DNA from: Campylobacter gracilis | GTDB taxonomy: Bacteria > Campylobacterota > Campylobacteria > Campylobacterales > Campylobacteraceae | Reading direction: 5' to 3' | Assembly (NCBI RefSeq): GCF_001190745.1 | Contig: NZ_CP012196.1 | Coordinates: forward strand, 1,240,001 to 1,304,000 | DNA length: 64,000 nucleotides | Shown: positions 54,780 to 63,019 of the stretch, piece by piece | How the letters are laid out: each line of letters opens with the position of its first letter | Numbering within the stretch: position 1 is the stretch's first letter | Notes under the pieces: generated by a model | Database searches by the model: none | The model's input: only the letters and a program-made list of their open reading frames with translations | Told to the model about the DNA's origin: nothing | Translations under genes and position numbers: made by a program

Positions 54780-55205
54780 ATCAGCCTCTTTTTCGCTCCG
54801 CCGCTTACGCGGCGGTGTCCGTACAGAACCGAAGCTGGTCGCTGCGGTGCCTAAACTAATCGCCTTTTTTAGCGCACACTCAAGAGTCAAGTACGCCCAA
54901 AAGCTGCGCGTGCCGTCTTGCGACATGCAAATGCCGAGCCTGCCGTAAAATTTGAAAATCCATCTGCCTTCCTTTTAAATTCCATCGCCGCGGATATTTT
55001 CGCAGGCAGAGCGGCGCTAAATTTCAGCGCAAAATTTAACGCCAAGGCGTGCTTTTAACATACCTCGTCGTATCTGCGCGAGACCGAATTCTACGCGGAC
55101 GATCTCGACTCCTGTGCGCTGTCGCTGTAAGGGCGTACGAAGCCTACCATTTCGCGCAGCGCTTATATCTAGGCCGCTACAGGCGGGGACGCCCGCGCGT
55201 GGAAC
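54780..55205. other. Intergenic stretch between propeller gene and bpt
   Basis: About 430 bp between convergent genes. A CCGCCGC-TTAC-GCGGCGG hairpin lies at 54798-54815. Otherwise nothing notable. Confidence 0.5.
54798..54815 (+). terminator. Hairpin after the beta-propeller gene
   Basis: Perfect 7-bp GC-rich stem with a TTAC loop, 19 bp after the stop, no T-run. Confidence 0.35.
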
Positions 55206-55940
55206 CTACCCCTCTACGCGCCCCTCCCACACGGCGGGAGCGTCAAGTTCTGTGTATGAGTTTAAAATTTCATACGGCTCGTAGCTAAATTTATACGCTA
55301 GGCTCTGGCACTGCTTCACCGCGTAGCCCAGATAGATCCAGCGCAGCCCCAGATCTTGGGCGAACTCGATCTGTTTTAAAAGCGAAAATTTACCCAGACT
55401 TAGATGCGGCAGATACGGATCGTAGTAGCAATACACCGAGCTGATGCCGTCATCCACGATATCGATGAGATCGACGCAGATAAGCCGCCCGTCCTCGCCG
55501 TAGTAAGAAATTTCTTTGCCGAAGTCGCCGTGGCCCTGGACATAAATTTCATCATACCGCTCAAAATCGATCTCTTGCAGAGGCCAGCCCTTTTTTAGAT
55601 GCATGTAGTCGTGATAAAGCGCGAAAAGCTCCAAACGCGCATCGTTTAAAAGCGGGCGAGATTGCCATATATAGGCGGTCGTGCGATTATTTTTATAGAC
55701 GCGACGGTGCGATCTGCTAAATTTAAAATTTGCGGCATCGATGCGCAGGCTTTTGCACTCCGCACAGGTTGCGCAAATGGGCTTTTGAAAATACCTGCCG
55801 AAGCGGCGGTAGCCGTGCTGAACTAAGCTTGAATTATACTCAAAGTCGCAGTCTTTTACGTAGAGATACTCGCTGCGCGCGGCTCTGCCATCCAGATAGG
55901 GGCAGGCAAAATCCAGCGTGCAAAATGGAATTTCAGTCAT
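55206..55940 (-). CDS. bpt: Aspartate/glutamate leucyltransferase (N-end rule)
   Basis: 244 residues of the ATE/BPT family. N-terminal cysteines in CTLDFACPYLDGR and CATCAECKSLRI, and the C-terminal FSLLKQIEFAQDLGLRWIYLGYAVKQCQSLAYK stretch typical of aminoacyl-tRNA protein transferases. Bacterial Bpt adds Leu to proteins with N-terminal Asp/Glu, marking them for ClpS-ClpAP. It is co-directional and overlapping by 8 bp with the small gene upstream. Confidence 0.88.
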   Translation of the reverse strand: MTEIPFCTLDFACPYLDGRAARSEYLYVKDCDFEYNSSLVQHGYRRFGRYFQKPICATCAECKSLRIDAANFKFSRSHRRVYKNNRTTAYIWQSRPLLNDARLELFALYHDYMHLKKGWPLQEIDFERYDEIYVQGHGDFGKEISYYGEDGRLICVDLIDIVDDGISSVYCYYDPYLPHLSLGKFSLLKQIEFAQDLGLRWIYLGYAVKQCQSLAYKFSYEPYEILNSYTELDAPAVWEGRVEG

Positions 55941-56217
55941 TCAGCTTTTTGATGTTTGCCGCGTCCACGTATTTTAAAAACTCGTCTTTGAGGCGATTTT
56001 CGCGTGCGGCGATGCTCTCTTTGGCTACGTCAAGCTCTTCCGTCACGACGCCGTCTAAGCCGCTTTCGCTTTGCGAACTCGAATCATCATCTCTGAAAAT
56101 ATCTTTAAACTCGTCGCGATTTGAATCCCTCTTTTTAGGCTTTTTGGGCGCGGAGCTTGCCGCCTTGTCCTTAAGCATATCCTTTTTTATATCTTTTAGG
56201 CTATCTAAAAAATCCAT
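55933..56217 (-). CDS. Small charged conserved hypothetical protein
   Basis: 94 residues, very polar, with a Lys-rich N-terminus (KDIKKDMLKDK), a Ser/Asp-rich centre (DDDSSSQSES) and a C-terminal helix (ESIAARENRLKDEFLKYVDAA). No domain recognised. It lies between pycA and bpt, 8 bp after the former, so it is part of a three-gene unit. Confidence 0.65.
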   Translation of the reverse strand: MDFLDSLKDIKKDMLKDKAASSAPKKPKKRDSNRDEFKDIFRDDDSSSQSESGLDGVVTEELDVAKESIAARENRLKDEFLKYVDAANIKKLND

Positions 56218-56225
56218 ACTCTTTC

Positions 56226-57659
56226 CTAAATCCGCGCCGATTTGCGCATCGCAGCGATGATGGCGGCGATCGCTTCGTTTTTATTCGGCTGCATATCGTC
56301 CATAGTGTTTTCTAAAATTTTGTCTAAATTTTTCTCTACGTAGCTTGTATCGAAAAAGCCAAGTCGGAACTCGCGCGACTTGCTGATGCTGAGCAAAAAC
56401 GGAATGATAGTACGCACTCCCTCGATGCGAAACTCCTTCAGCGCGCGCTCTAGCTTATTAACGGCCAGGTCGTAGTCAGTGGTTTTGATGATGAGCTTGG
56501 CTAGAAGCGAGTCGTAAAACGGCGGAATTTTATAGCCCTTGTAGATGTGGCTATCGACGCGCACGGAAGGACCAAGTGCAGGATAATAATCGCTAACGGT
56601 GCCGGGGACCGGGGTGAAATTTTTCCAGACGTTTTCGGAGGTGATACGCGCTTCGATCGCGTAGCCGTGCGGCTTAATATCGCTTTGCTCAAGCTCTAAA
56701 ATTTCGCCGTTTGCGATGCGGATCTGGCGTACGACCAGATCGACGCCCGTAACTTCCTCGGTGATGCCGTGCTCGACCTGGATACGGGTATTCATCTCCA
56801 TAAAATAGAAGTTATTGTAATCATCGAGCAAAAATTCTACCGTGCCGACGTTGGTGTAATTCACCGCTTTTGCCGCAGCGACTGCAGTCGTGCCCATCGT
56901 TTTACGTAGATGTTCGCTTATGGAGGGACATGGCGCAATCTCGATGATCTTTTGATGGCGGCGCTGAATCGAGCAATCGCGCTCGCAGAGGTGGATGATG
57001 TTGCCGTAATTATCGCCAATAATCTGAAACTCGATATGGCGCGGCTTGACGACGAGTTTTTCCATAAAAATTTCATCGTTGTTAAAAAAAGTCTTCGCCT
57101 CCCTCGTGCACGAGTCGTAGGCGCTCTCCATATCTTTCTCTTCCCACACCTCGCGGATACCGCGCCCGCCGCCGCCGCCGCTAGCTTTTAAAATCACGGG
57201 ATAGCCGATCTCGCGCGCATATTTTTTGATCGTATCCATGCTCTCGTGATTGAGCTTTTCAGTGCCGGGCACGATCGGGATGCCGTTTTTGCGCATCAAA
57301 TAGCGAGCGATGTTTTTGTTGCCCATTTTGCGGATAACGTCGGGCTTTGGGCCGATAAAAATAATGCCCGCGTCCTCGACCTCTCTTGCAAAGTCAAAAT
57401 TCTCGCTCAAAAAGCCGTATCCAGGATGTATCGCATCAGCGCCACACTCTTTGGCGACTTCGACGATCTTTTTGGCATCCAGATAGCCTTTTAGCGCGTC
57501 CGCGCTTACTTCGTAGGCCTCATCGGCGATTTTTACGTGCAAGCAATCGATGTCGGGTTTGGTATAGATCGCGACGCTTTTAATATGCAGATCTCTGCAG
57601 GCCCTAATGATGCGAACCGCGATCTCGCCGCGATTAGCGATAAGAATTTTACGTATCAT
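56226..57659 (-). CDS. pycA: Biotin carboxylase, probably pyruvate carboxylase subunit A
   Basis: 477 residues of the ATP-grasp biotin carboxylase fold: MIRKILIANRGEIAVRIIRACRD at the N-terminus, ASGGGGGRGIR ATP loop, CERDCSIQRRHQK and MEMNTRIQVEH. It carboxylates biotin on a partner. The length and the C-terminal extension (DTSYVEKNLDKIL) fit the A subunit of two-subunit pyruvate carboxylase better than AccC (about 445 residues). The B subunit is not in the window, so AccC remains possible. Confidence 0.8.
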   Translation of the reverse strand: MIRKILIANRGEIAVRIIRACRDLHIKSVAIYTKPDIDCLHVKIADEAYEVSADALKGYLDAKKIVEVAKECGADAIHPGYGFLSENFDFAREVEDAGIIFIGPKPDVIRKMGNKNIARYLMRKNGIPIVPGTEKLNHESMDTIKKYAREIGYPVILKASGGGGGRGIREVWEEKDMESAYDSCTREAKTFFNNDEIFMEKLVVKPRHIEFQIIGDNYGNIIHLCERDCSIQRRHQKIIEIAPCPSISEHLRKTMGTTAVAAAKAVNYTNVGTVEFLLDDYNNFYFMEMNTRIQVEHGITEEVTGVDLVVRQIRIANGEILELEQSDIKPHGYAIEARITSENVWKNFTPVPGTVSDYYPALGPSVRVDSHIYKGYKIPPFYDSLLAKLIIKTTDYDLAVNKLERALKEFRIEGVRTIIPFLLSISKSREFRLGFFDTSYVEKNLDKILENTMDDMQPNKNEAIAAIIAAMRKSARI

Positions 57660-57774
57660 AAATAATTGCCTCTTTTAAAGAAATACCGCGGTAATAATAG
57701 TATAAAAAATTTTATAGCAAGTTGAAATTTGCAAAAGGCAGTTGAAATTACGGATGAAATTTAAAGAAGATTTA

Positions 57775-57861
57775 TGGTGCCCGAGGTCGGAATCGAACCG
57801 ACACGAGGTCACCCTCGCCAGATTTTGAGTCTGGTGCGTCTACCAATTTCACCACTCGGGC
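57775..57861 (-). tRNA. tRNA-Leu (CAA)
   Basis: Eighty-seven bases including encoded CCA. The acceptor stem GCCCGAG/CTCGGGC, a D-arm with GGTAGACGC, the anticodon stem CCAGA/TCTGG with loop CTCAAAA, a long variable arm (GCGAGGGTGACCTCGTG) and the GGTTCGATTCC T-arm are all present. Class II structure and CAA anticodon give leucine. Confidence 0.97.
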
Positions 57862-57890
57862 ATTTTGAAAAGTTTTGATTGTATAAATTT

Positions 57891-57921
57891 AAAAAAAGAT
57901 AAGCCCCGACAAGCGGGGCTT
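57891..57921 (-). terminator. Terminator of hup
   Basis: AAGCCCCG-CTTGT-CGGGGCTT stem (57901-57921), followed on the minus strand by ATCTTTTTTT. Strong rho-independent terminator 13 bp beyond the hup stop. Confidence 0.9.
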
Positions 57922-57933
57922 GGAGCAAGAAAA

Positions 57934-58230
57934 TTATTTTTTCTTCTTGCCTTTTGCGGCTGCAACAGCCTCTTTTAGCTGTTTGCCGACTTTAAATTTT
58001 ACTACTTTAGTAGCAGGAGATTTATAAGTTCTGTTTGTGCCAGGAACTTTACCCTCGCGAGCTGCACGCTCTGCAATACCGAAAGATCCGAAGCCGATGA
58101 AGCTTATGTCATCACCTTTTACCAAAAGCTCTTTGATAGCCTCAAGTGCAGAATCAACTACATTAACAGTATCTTTTTTAGAAAGACCCGCCTTATCGGC
58201 AACTACTTGGATAAAATCAGCTTTTTTCAT
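57934..58230 (-). CDS. hup: DNA-binding protein HU
   Basis: 98 residues. The HU signature GFGSFGIAERAAREGKVPGTNRTYKSPATKVVKFKVGKQLKEAV is complete except that the DNA-binding arm begins EGKVPGTN rather than the usual RNPQTGE type. A Lys-rich C-terminal tail (AKGKKKK) follows. HU bends and compacts chromosomal DNA. Monocistronic, with its own promoter and terminator. Confidence 0.93.
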   Translation of the reverse strand: MKKADFIQVVADKAGLSKKDTVNVVDSALEAIKELLVKGDDISFIGFGSFGIAERAAREGKVPGTNRTYKSPATKVVKFKVGKQLKEAVAAAKGKKKK

Positions 58231-58267
58231 GCTAATCCTTTAAAATAAAGTGGTTTGGGCGGTATTC

Positions 58268-58298
58268 TACAATAGTTTCGCAAAAAATACAATAGTTT
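58268..58298 (-). promoter_or_regulatory. Direct repeat TACAATAGTTT x2 near the hup promoter
   Basis: Two exact copies, 20 bp apart start to start, in the hup upstream region; TAGAAT (minus strand, 58269-58264) may be the -10 box overlapping one copy. Confidence 0.45.
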
Positions 58299-58525
58299 TT
58301 TAAGAAAAAAACGCAAAAATCGGCAAAATTTAGCCGATTTTAGCCCAAATTCGTCAATTTTTCAGATTTTGCTTCTTTAAATTTCAAAATTTTTCCATAT
58401 TTTTGGAGCTTATTTTTGAAATTTTGCCAGATTTCAAAAAATTTCAAGATTTTACCCCTTCTCGCCTCATTTTTGTAAAATTTCGCCCAAATTTGCCGCT
58501 TTAAAATATATAAACTATATTTTGT

Positions 58526-58531
58526 TATAAT
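58526..58531 (+). promoter_or_regulatory. -10 box of the response regulator gene
   Basis: TATAAT with a preceding T-rich stretch, 26 bp before the ATG; AAAGG precedes the start. Confidence 0.6.
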
Positions 58532-58556
58532 CCGCGCAAAATTTCAAAGGTTTTTT

Positions 58557-59234
58557 ATGACTAAAATTTTAATGATAGAGGACGATTTAGAACTCGCCGA
58601 AATTTTAAGCGAATATCTGCAGCAATACGATATCGATATTACCGTCGCGGACGATCCGTTTTTGGGACTTTCTAAGCTAAATTTAGAAAATTTCAACCTC
58701 GTGATTTTAGATCTCACGCTTCCTGGGATGGACGGGCTTGAGGTCTGCAAAGAGATCCGCAAAAACACCGATATACCGATCATAATCTCAAGCGCCCGCC
58801 ACGATCTGACCGACAAGATCAACGCCTTCGACTTCGGTGCGGACGATTATCTGCCAAAGCCCTATAATCCGCAAGAGCTTTTAGCGCGCATCAAGCGCCA
58901 CATCGAGCGCTACGACATAAACTCCATCCAGCGCGCCGCAAAACCGAAAAAAGACCTCGAAGTGGACGATTTCCGCCACGTCATCAGCTTCAAAGGACAG
59001 CCACTGTCGCTCACCATAGCCGAATACGACGTGCTTTCGTATCTCATCAAAAAGGAAGGCGGCGCGATCACCCGCGAGGAGCTCATCTACAACTGCAGCT
59101 CCATAAGCGAGGAATCCTCGAGCAAAAGCATCGACGTCATCATCGGTCGCATCCGCCTAAAGCTCGGCGAAACGTCCAAAGCGCCTAGCTACATCCACGC
59201 CATCCGCGGCGTAGGCTATAAGCTGATACAATGA
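58557..59234 (+). CDS. OmpR-family response regulator (RacR/ArsR-like)
   Basis: 225 residues. Receiver domain (about 1-118) with Asp9/Asp10, phosphoacceptor Asp52 in VILDLTLPG and the conserved Lys in YLPKPYN. DNA-binding winged helix (about 130-225) ends in IHAIRGVGYKL. It best fits the RacR (C. jejuni) / ArsR (H. pylori HP0166) regulators. The cognate kinase gene lies downstream, but is separated by about 500 bp. Confidence 0.88.
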   Translation: MTKILMIEDDLELAEILSEYLQQYDIDITVADDPFLGLSKLNLENFNLVILDLTLPGMDGLEVCKEIRKNTDIPIIISSARHDLTDKINAFDFGADDYLPKPYNPQELLARIKRHIERYDINSIQRAAKPKKDLEVDDFRHVISFKGQPLSLTIAEYDVLSYLIKKEGGAITREELIYNCSSISEESSSKSIDVIIGRIRLKLGETSKAPSYIHAIRGVGYKLIQ

Positions 59235-59735
59235 GCGGGTCTGCGCCGTACGGGCGATGCGATAAAATTTAGCCGCACGCGGCTATAAATTTATAATAGA
59301 TGTCCGCGCGGCGAAACTGAAATCGCAAGTCCAGTCCGCGCGATTTCCCCTTTTAAATTTAAGACGCCGCAACTGAAGCGTTAAAATTTTACGATAAAAT
59401 TTTGTAGTTATAAATTTAGCACGCGGTTAGATGCGCGCGGAATTTATCGTCGAATTCCGCAAGCAGTTCGGCTCTACGCGCGGAACGAGTTGTAAAAGGT
59501 AGAACCAATCGCATAGCAAGAAGAGGCAAATTTTAAAAATTTAAAGCAGCGCGGCTATTAAATTTAAAAGCACCCTGCTTTGCGATGAAATTTTAAAATT
59601 TACGCACCACGCCTTTAAGACGCGCCGTAAATTTAAAGCCGAATGAGCCGTAAGCCGATCCGTGCGCCAAAGCCAAAGTAAGCCCGCGGCTTCAAAGCTT
59701 TGAAATTTTCAAAATTTAAGGATCATATAAATTTA
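59235..59735. other. Intergenic stretch between response regulator and kinase
   Basis: About 500 bp with no gene, composed of AAATTT words and GC-rich fragments. Such pairs are usually adjacent, so this looks like inserted or expanded spacer. Confidence 0.6.
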
Positions 59736-60977
59736 ATGAAAGTAAGATCGTCGATTTTTTATACCATCACGTTCATCTTCGCACTCGCTGCCGTGGGCGT
59801 TTCGCTCGCTCTACTCTGGCTCATTGGCTACGATCAGCAAAACTACACCCGCGAGCTAAACTCCAAATACTCCATCGTTGCGCGCGCGAACCTATATCAG
59901 ATGAGTAAGCTCATCAGCGATGTCGAATACGAACGGCAGGTCGCGAATTTCGAGTTTTCGACTATCCGCGATGAAGCCAAGCGCGATGAGATCATCAAAG
60001 GCGCCGAAATTTTAGACAGCATCTCCGCAGACATCGGCTCTGCAGATATCTTGCTGTTCAAGCGCAAGCACTACTTAAAAATCACACACGCGGGCGAGAC
60101 GCGGCTTTTAAACGACAAGGAGTATCAGCCTTACCGCTACGATATTTTCAAGGCGATCTACGGCGTCATTTTGGTGATCATCCTGCTTGCGTATATCTTC
60201 ATCATCCGCAAAATTCGCCCCCTTCGCAAGCTCAAGCGCCAGATCGATAAATTTGCTAAAGGCGATCTTCAGATCAAGGACGTAAGCGTAGGAAACGACG
60301 AAATTTCCGAGGTTTCGCATGCATTTTACGAGGCGGTCACGCAGATAAACAAGCTTAACGAATCGCGCCATCTGTTTTTGCGAAACATAATGCACGAGCT
60401 CAAAACCCCCATCACAAAGGGTCGCATCGCCGTCGAGATGATCGAGCGCGGCAAAAATCAGGAGCGCCTCATCTCAGTCTTTGAGCGACTGGAGAGCTTA
60501 ATCAACGAATTTGCGGCGGTCGAGCGCGCGACTGCGGGCACGGCGCTAGGCGAATGCGGAATTTTTTCAATGGATGAAATTTTAAAAGAAGCGCTTAGTA
60601 TCGCGATGATCGAGCCCGGCTGCGTCACGCTGCAAAATCCGCTAGGTCTAAGCCTAAACGTCGATCTGAAGCTCTTTTGCGTCGCGGTGAAAAATTTAAT
60701 CGACAATGCCGTCAAATACGCCGCAGACGGTAAAATTTTAATCCGCCTAAACGCCGAGACGATGGACTTCATAACGCTCGGCGAGCCGCTGCAGAAGGAC
60801 TTTAGCTACTACAAAGAGGCCTTCGTCAAGGGCACGAACGCCAAACAAAGCTTCGGCCTAGGGCTTTACATCGTCGATAATATCGCCAAAGCGCACGGAC
60901 TAAAATTCCTCTACCGCAGGCAGGACGAGCTAAACGTCTTTTATTTCGAGGGGATCGAAAAGATAGCTGCGTTATGA
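59736..60977 (+). CDS. Sensor histidine kinase (RacS/ArsS-like)
   Basis: 413 residues from ATG 59736; a TTG at 59700 extends the frame without family residues. One N-terminal helix (about 5-26) and a second (about 136-155) flank a periplasmic sensor of about 105 residues. HAMP region follows; the H-box is HELKTPITK with His220, then the N-box region LIDNAVKYA and GLGLYIVDNIAKAHGL. The sequence matches the ArsS family well. It would phosphorylate the upstream regulator. Confidence 0.87.
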   Translation: MKVRSSIFYTITFIFALAAVGVSLALLWLIGYDQQNYTRELNSKYSIVARANLYQMSKLISDVEYERQVANFEFSTIRDEAKRDEIIKGAEILDSISADIGSADILLFKRKHYLKITHAGETRLLNDKEYQPYRYDIFKAIYGVILVIILLAYIFIIRKIRPLRKLKRQIDKFAKGDLQIKDVSVGNDEISEVSHAFYEAVTQINKLNESRHLFLRNIMHELKTPITKGRIAVEMIERGKNQERLISVFERLESLINEFAAVERATAGTALGECGIFSMDEILKEALSIAMIEPGCVTLQNPLGLSLNVDLKLFCVAVKNLIDNAVKYAADGKILIRLNAETMDFITLGEPLQKDFSYYKEAFVKGTNAKQSFGLGLYIVDNIAKAHGLKFLYRRQDELNVFYFEGIEKIAAL

Positions 60978-61420
60978 AATTTAAGCACATTTTTTATATC
61001 ATTGCGCCAAAAATTCGAAACGAGAAGATGCGAAATTTCATATTTTTAGCGCTATTTTTAAACGCGGTCATATTTTTTCTACCTCGCAGCGCACAAGCCG
61101 AGAGTTTTATCACCGACGAAGAATACGGCGCGATGCTGTATAAAAACCCGCGCGGCATCGGCTGCGACAAGTGCCACGGCGAGAAGGGCGAGGGCTCGCT
61201 GATCGCGACATATAAAGAATTTAACCGCACCGCGGGCGCCTACTACGAGCGCGCCCTAAATGCGCCGCCGATCAACGCTCTCTCGCTTCAGGAGCTCGCC
61301 GACGGGATCAGCAGCTCGCGCGACGTGATGCCAAGCTACTTCCTGACGCAAAACGAGATCATCATCATCTACAAATATATAAAATCGATAAATCAACCCA
61401 AAAAGAAGGAGAAAAAATGA
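60974..61420 (+). CDS. Monohaem c-type cytochrome
   Basis: 148 residues from the ATG that overlaps the kinase stop. One haem motif CDKCH (64-68). The hydrophobic FIFLALFLNAVIFFLPRSAQA, ending just before the mature part, would fit initiation at ATG 61028 with a clean signal peptide; the earlier start is kept for its overlap. The C-terminus has SSRDVMPSYFLTQNEI with a Met for axial ligation. A small periplasmic electron carrier. It overlaps hemL by 4 bp. Confidence 0.78.
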   Translation: MKFKHIFYIIAPKIRNEKMRNFIFLALFLNAVIFFLPRSAQAESFITDEEYGAMLYKNPRGIGCDKCHGEKGEGSLIATYKEFNRTAGAYYERALNAPPINALSLQELADGISSSRDVMPSYFLTQNEIIIIYKYIKSINQPKKKEKK

Positions 61421-62688
61421 ATAATCACGACGAATTTTTAGCAGCACAAAAACTTATCCCAGGCGGCGTAGATTCGCCTGTGCGAGCATTCGGCAACGTA
61501 GGCGGCGAGCCTTTTATGGTGGATCGCGGCGAGGGCTCGTACATCTACGACGTTGAAGGCAAAAAATATCTCGACTTCGTGCAGAGCTGGGGTCCGCTCA
61601 TCTTCGGTCACGCCGATGCTGACATTGAGCGCGCCGTCGTGCAGACCGCCAAAAAGGGGCTAAGCTTCGGCGCATCCAGCCCGCTTGAGACGCAGCTTGC
61701 TTCGCTGGTGCTAAAAAATTTCGATTTCCTAGACAAGATCCGCTTTACCAGCAGCGGCACGGAAGCTACGATGAGCGCGATCCGTCTTGCACGCGCCTTT
61801 AGCGGACGAGATAAAATTTTAAAATTTGAGGGTTGCTACCACGGTCACAGCGACAGCCTGCTCGTCAAAGCGGGCAGCGGCGCGAGCACCTTCGGTAACG
61901 CAAGCAGCGCGGGCGTACCGCAGGACGTCGCAAAAAACACCTACCTAGCCAGATACAACGACATACAAAGCGTAAAGGACGTCTTAGCGCAAAACGACAT
62001 CGGCACGATCATAATCGAGCCGATCGCTGGAAATATGGGCTTGGTGCCGGCGGATCCCGAATTTTTAACCGAGCTTCGCGCGCTGTGCGACGAGAAAAAG
62101 ATCGTATTGATAATCGACGAGGTAATGAGCGGCTTTCGCGCGAGCGAGCTGGGCAGCTACGGTATCTACGGCGTCCGCGGCGATCTGGTGACCTTCGGCA
62201 AGGTCATCGGCGGCGGTATGAGCGTGGCGGCGTTTGCAGGCAAGCGCGAAATCATGGATATGATAAGCCCGCTAGGAGCGGTATATCAAGCAGGCACGCT
62301 AAGCGGAAATCCCGTCGCAATGGCTGCGGGCATCGCTAGCCTAAGTAAAATTTACGCTAGCAGCGACCTTTACGAAAGGCTCGGCGAGCTTGCCCGTAGG
62401 CTTACGGACGGGCTTTGCGCCATAGCGCGGCATCGCGGCATCGCGCTGCAAACCGCCTGCGTAGGCTCGATGTTCGGCTACTTTTTTGCAGACGAAGAGG
62501 TGCGCGACTATGACGGTGCTTTGCGGGCAGACACCGCGCGCTTTGCGAAATTTCACGGCGAGATGATTAAGCGCGGCGTATTTTTGGCGCCTAGTCAGTT
62601 TGAGACGGGCTTTATCTGCGCCACGATGAACGAAACGCAGATCGACTTTGCGCTAAATGCCGCAGACGAAGCGATGGCGGCGCTTTAG
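61417..62688 (+). CDS. hemL: Glutamate-1-semialdehyde 2,1-aminomutase
   Basis: 423 residues. PLP lysine Lys262 in LVTFGKVIGGGMSVAAFAG; PGGVDSPVRAF, GSGTEATMSAIRLARA, CYHGHSDSLLVKAGSG and LIIDEVMSGFR are all diagnostic. It makes 5-aminolevulinate for haem, which suits the many cytochromes nearby. Directly overlaps the cytochrome gene. Confidence 0.96.
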   Translation: MNNHDEFLAAQKLIPGGVDSPVRAFGNVGGEPFMVDRGEGSYIYDVEGKKYLDFVQSWGPLIFGHADADIERAVVQTAKKGLSFGASSPLETQLASLVLKNFDFLDKIRFTSSGTEATMSAIRLARAFSGRDKILKFEGCYHGHSDSLLVKAGSGASTFGNASSAGVPQDVAKNTYLARYNDIQSVKDVLAQNDIGTIIIEPIAGNMGLVPADPEFLTELRALCDEKKIVLIIDEVMSGFRASELGSYGIYGVRGDLVTFGKVIGGGMSVAAFAGKREIMDMISPLGAVYQAGTLSGNPVAMAAGIASLSKIYASSDLYERLGELARRLTDGLCAIARHRGIALQTACVGSMFGYFFADEEVRDYDGALRADTARFAKFHGEMIKRGVFLAPSQFETGFICATMNETQIDFALNAADEAMAAL

Positions 62689-62719
62689 GGGCTGCATTTT
62701 AAAATTTTACGGATTTTAG

Positions 62720-63019
62720 ATGAGAGTAACGAAAAATTTAAACAAAATCGTAAAGGGCGCCTGCGACATCAGCCTAGGCATCTCGATCGTCGTAGCGATC
62801 GGCATCGGCGTAGCGATCGGGCTTGGGCTGCGGCACCTCACGGGCTCGCTGCTTTTATTATGGCTCGGCATCGCTATCGGCATCGCGGCGGCGTTTTTGA
62901 ACGTTTACCGCGCGTGCAAGGCGCTAAACTCGAGCCTAAAGGAGCTTGAGGACGATCCGAAATACAAGGCGGATCCGAAAAATTTTGACGACGACGATGA
63001 ATGGGATGAGCGAGATTGA
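62720..63019 (+). CDS. AtpZ/AtpI-like membrane protein
   Basis: 99 residues with two membrane helices (about 16-40 and 44-62), with GLGLRHLTGS between them, the pattern of AtpZ/AtpI, which assist ATP synthase or import Mg2+/Ca2+ near atp operons. Acidic C-terminal tail (DDDDEWDERD). It is 31 bp after hemL and overlaps the next gene by 4 bp. Confidence 0.75.
   Translation: MRVTKNLNKIVKGACDISLGISIVVAIGIGVAIGLGLRHLTGSLLLLWLGIAIGIAAAFLNVYRACKALNSSLKELEDDPKYKADPKNFDDDDEWDERD

Larger units (their letters stand above)
58231..58556. other. hup / response regulator divergent region
   Basis: About 325 bp. On the hup side TACAATAGTTT is repeated (58268, 58288); on the other side a TATAAT (58526-58531) serves the response regulator. 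The centre is very AT-rich with many AAATTT words. Confidence 0.65.
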
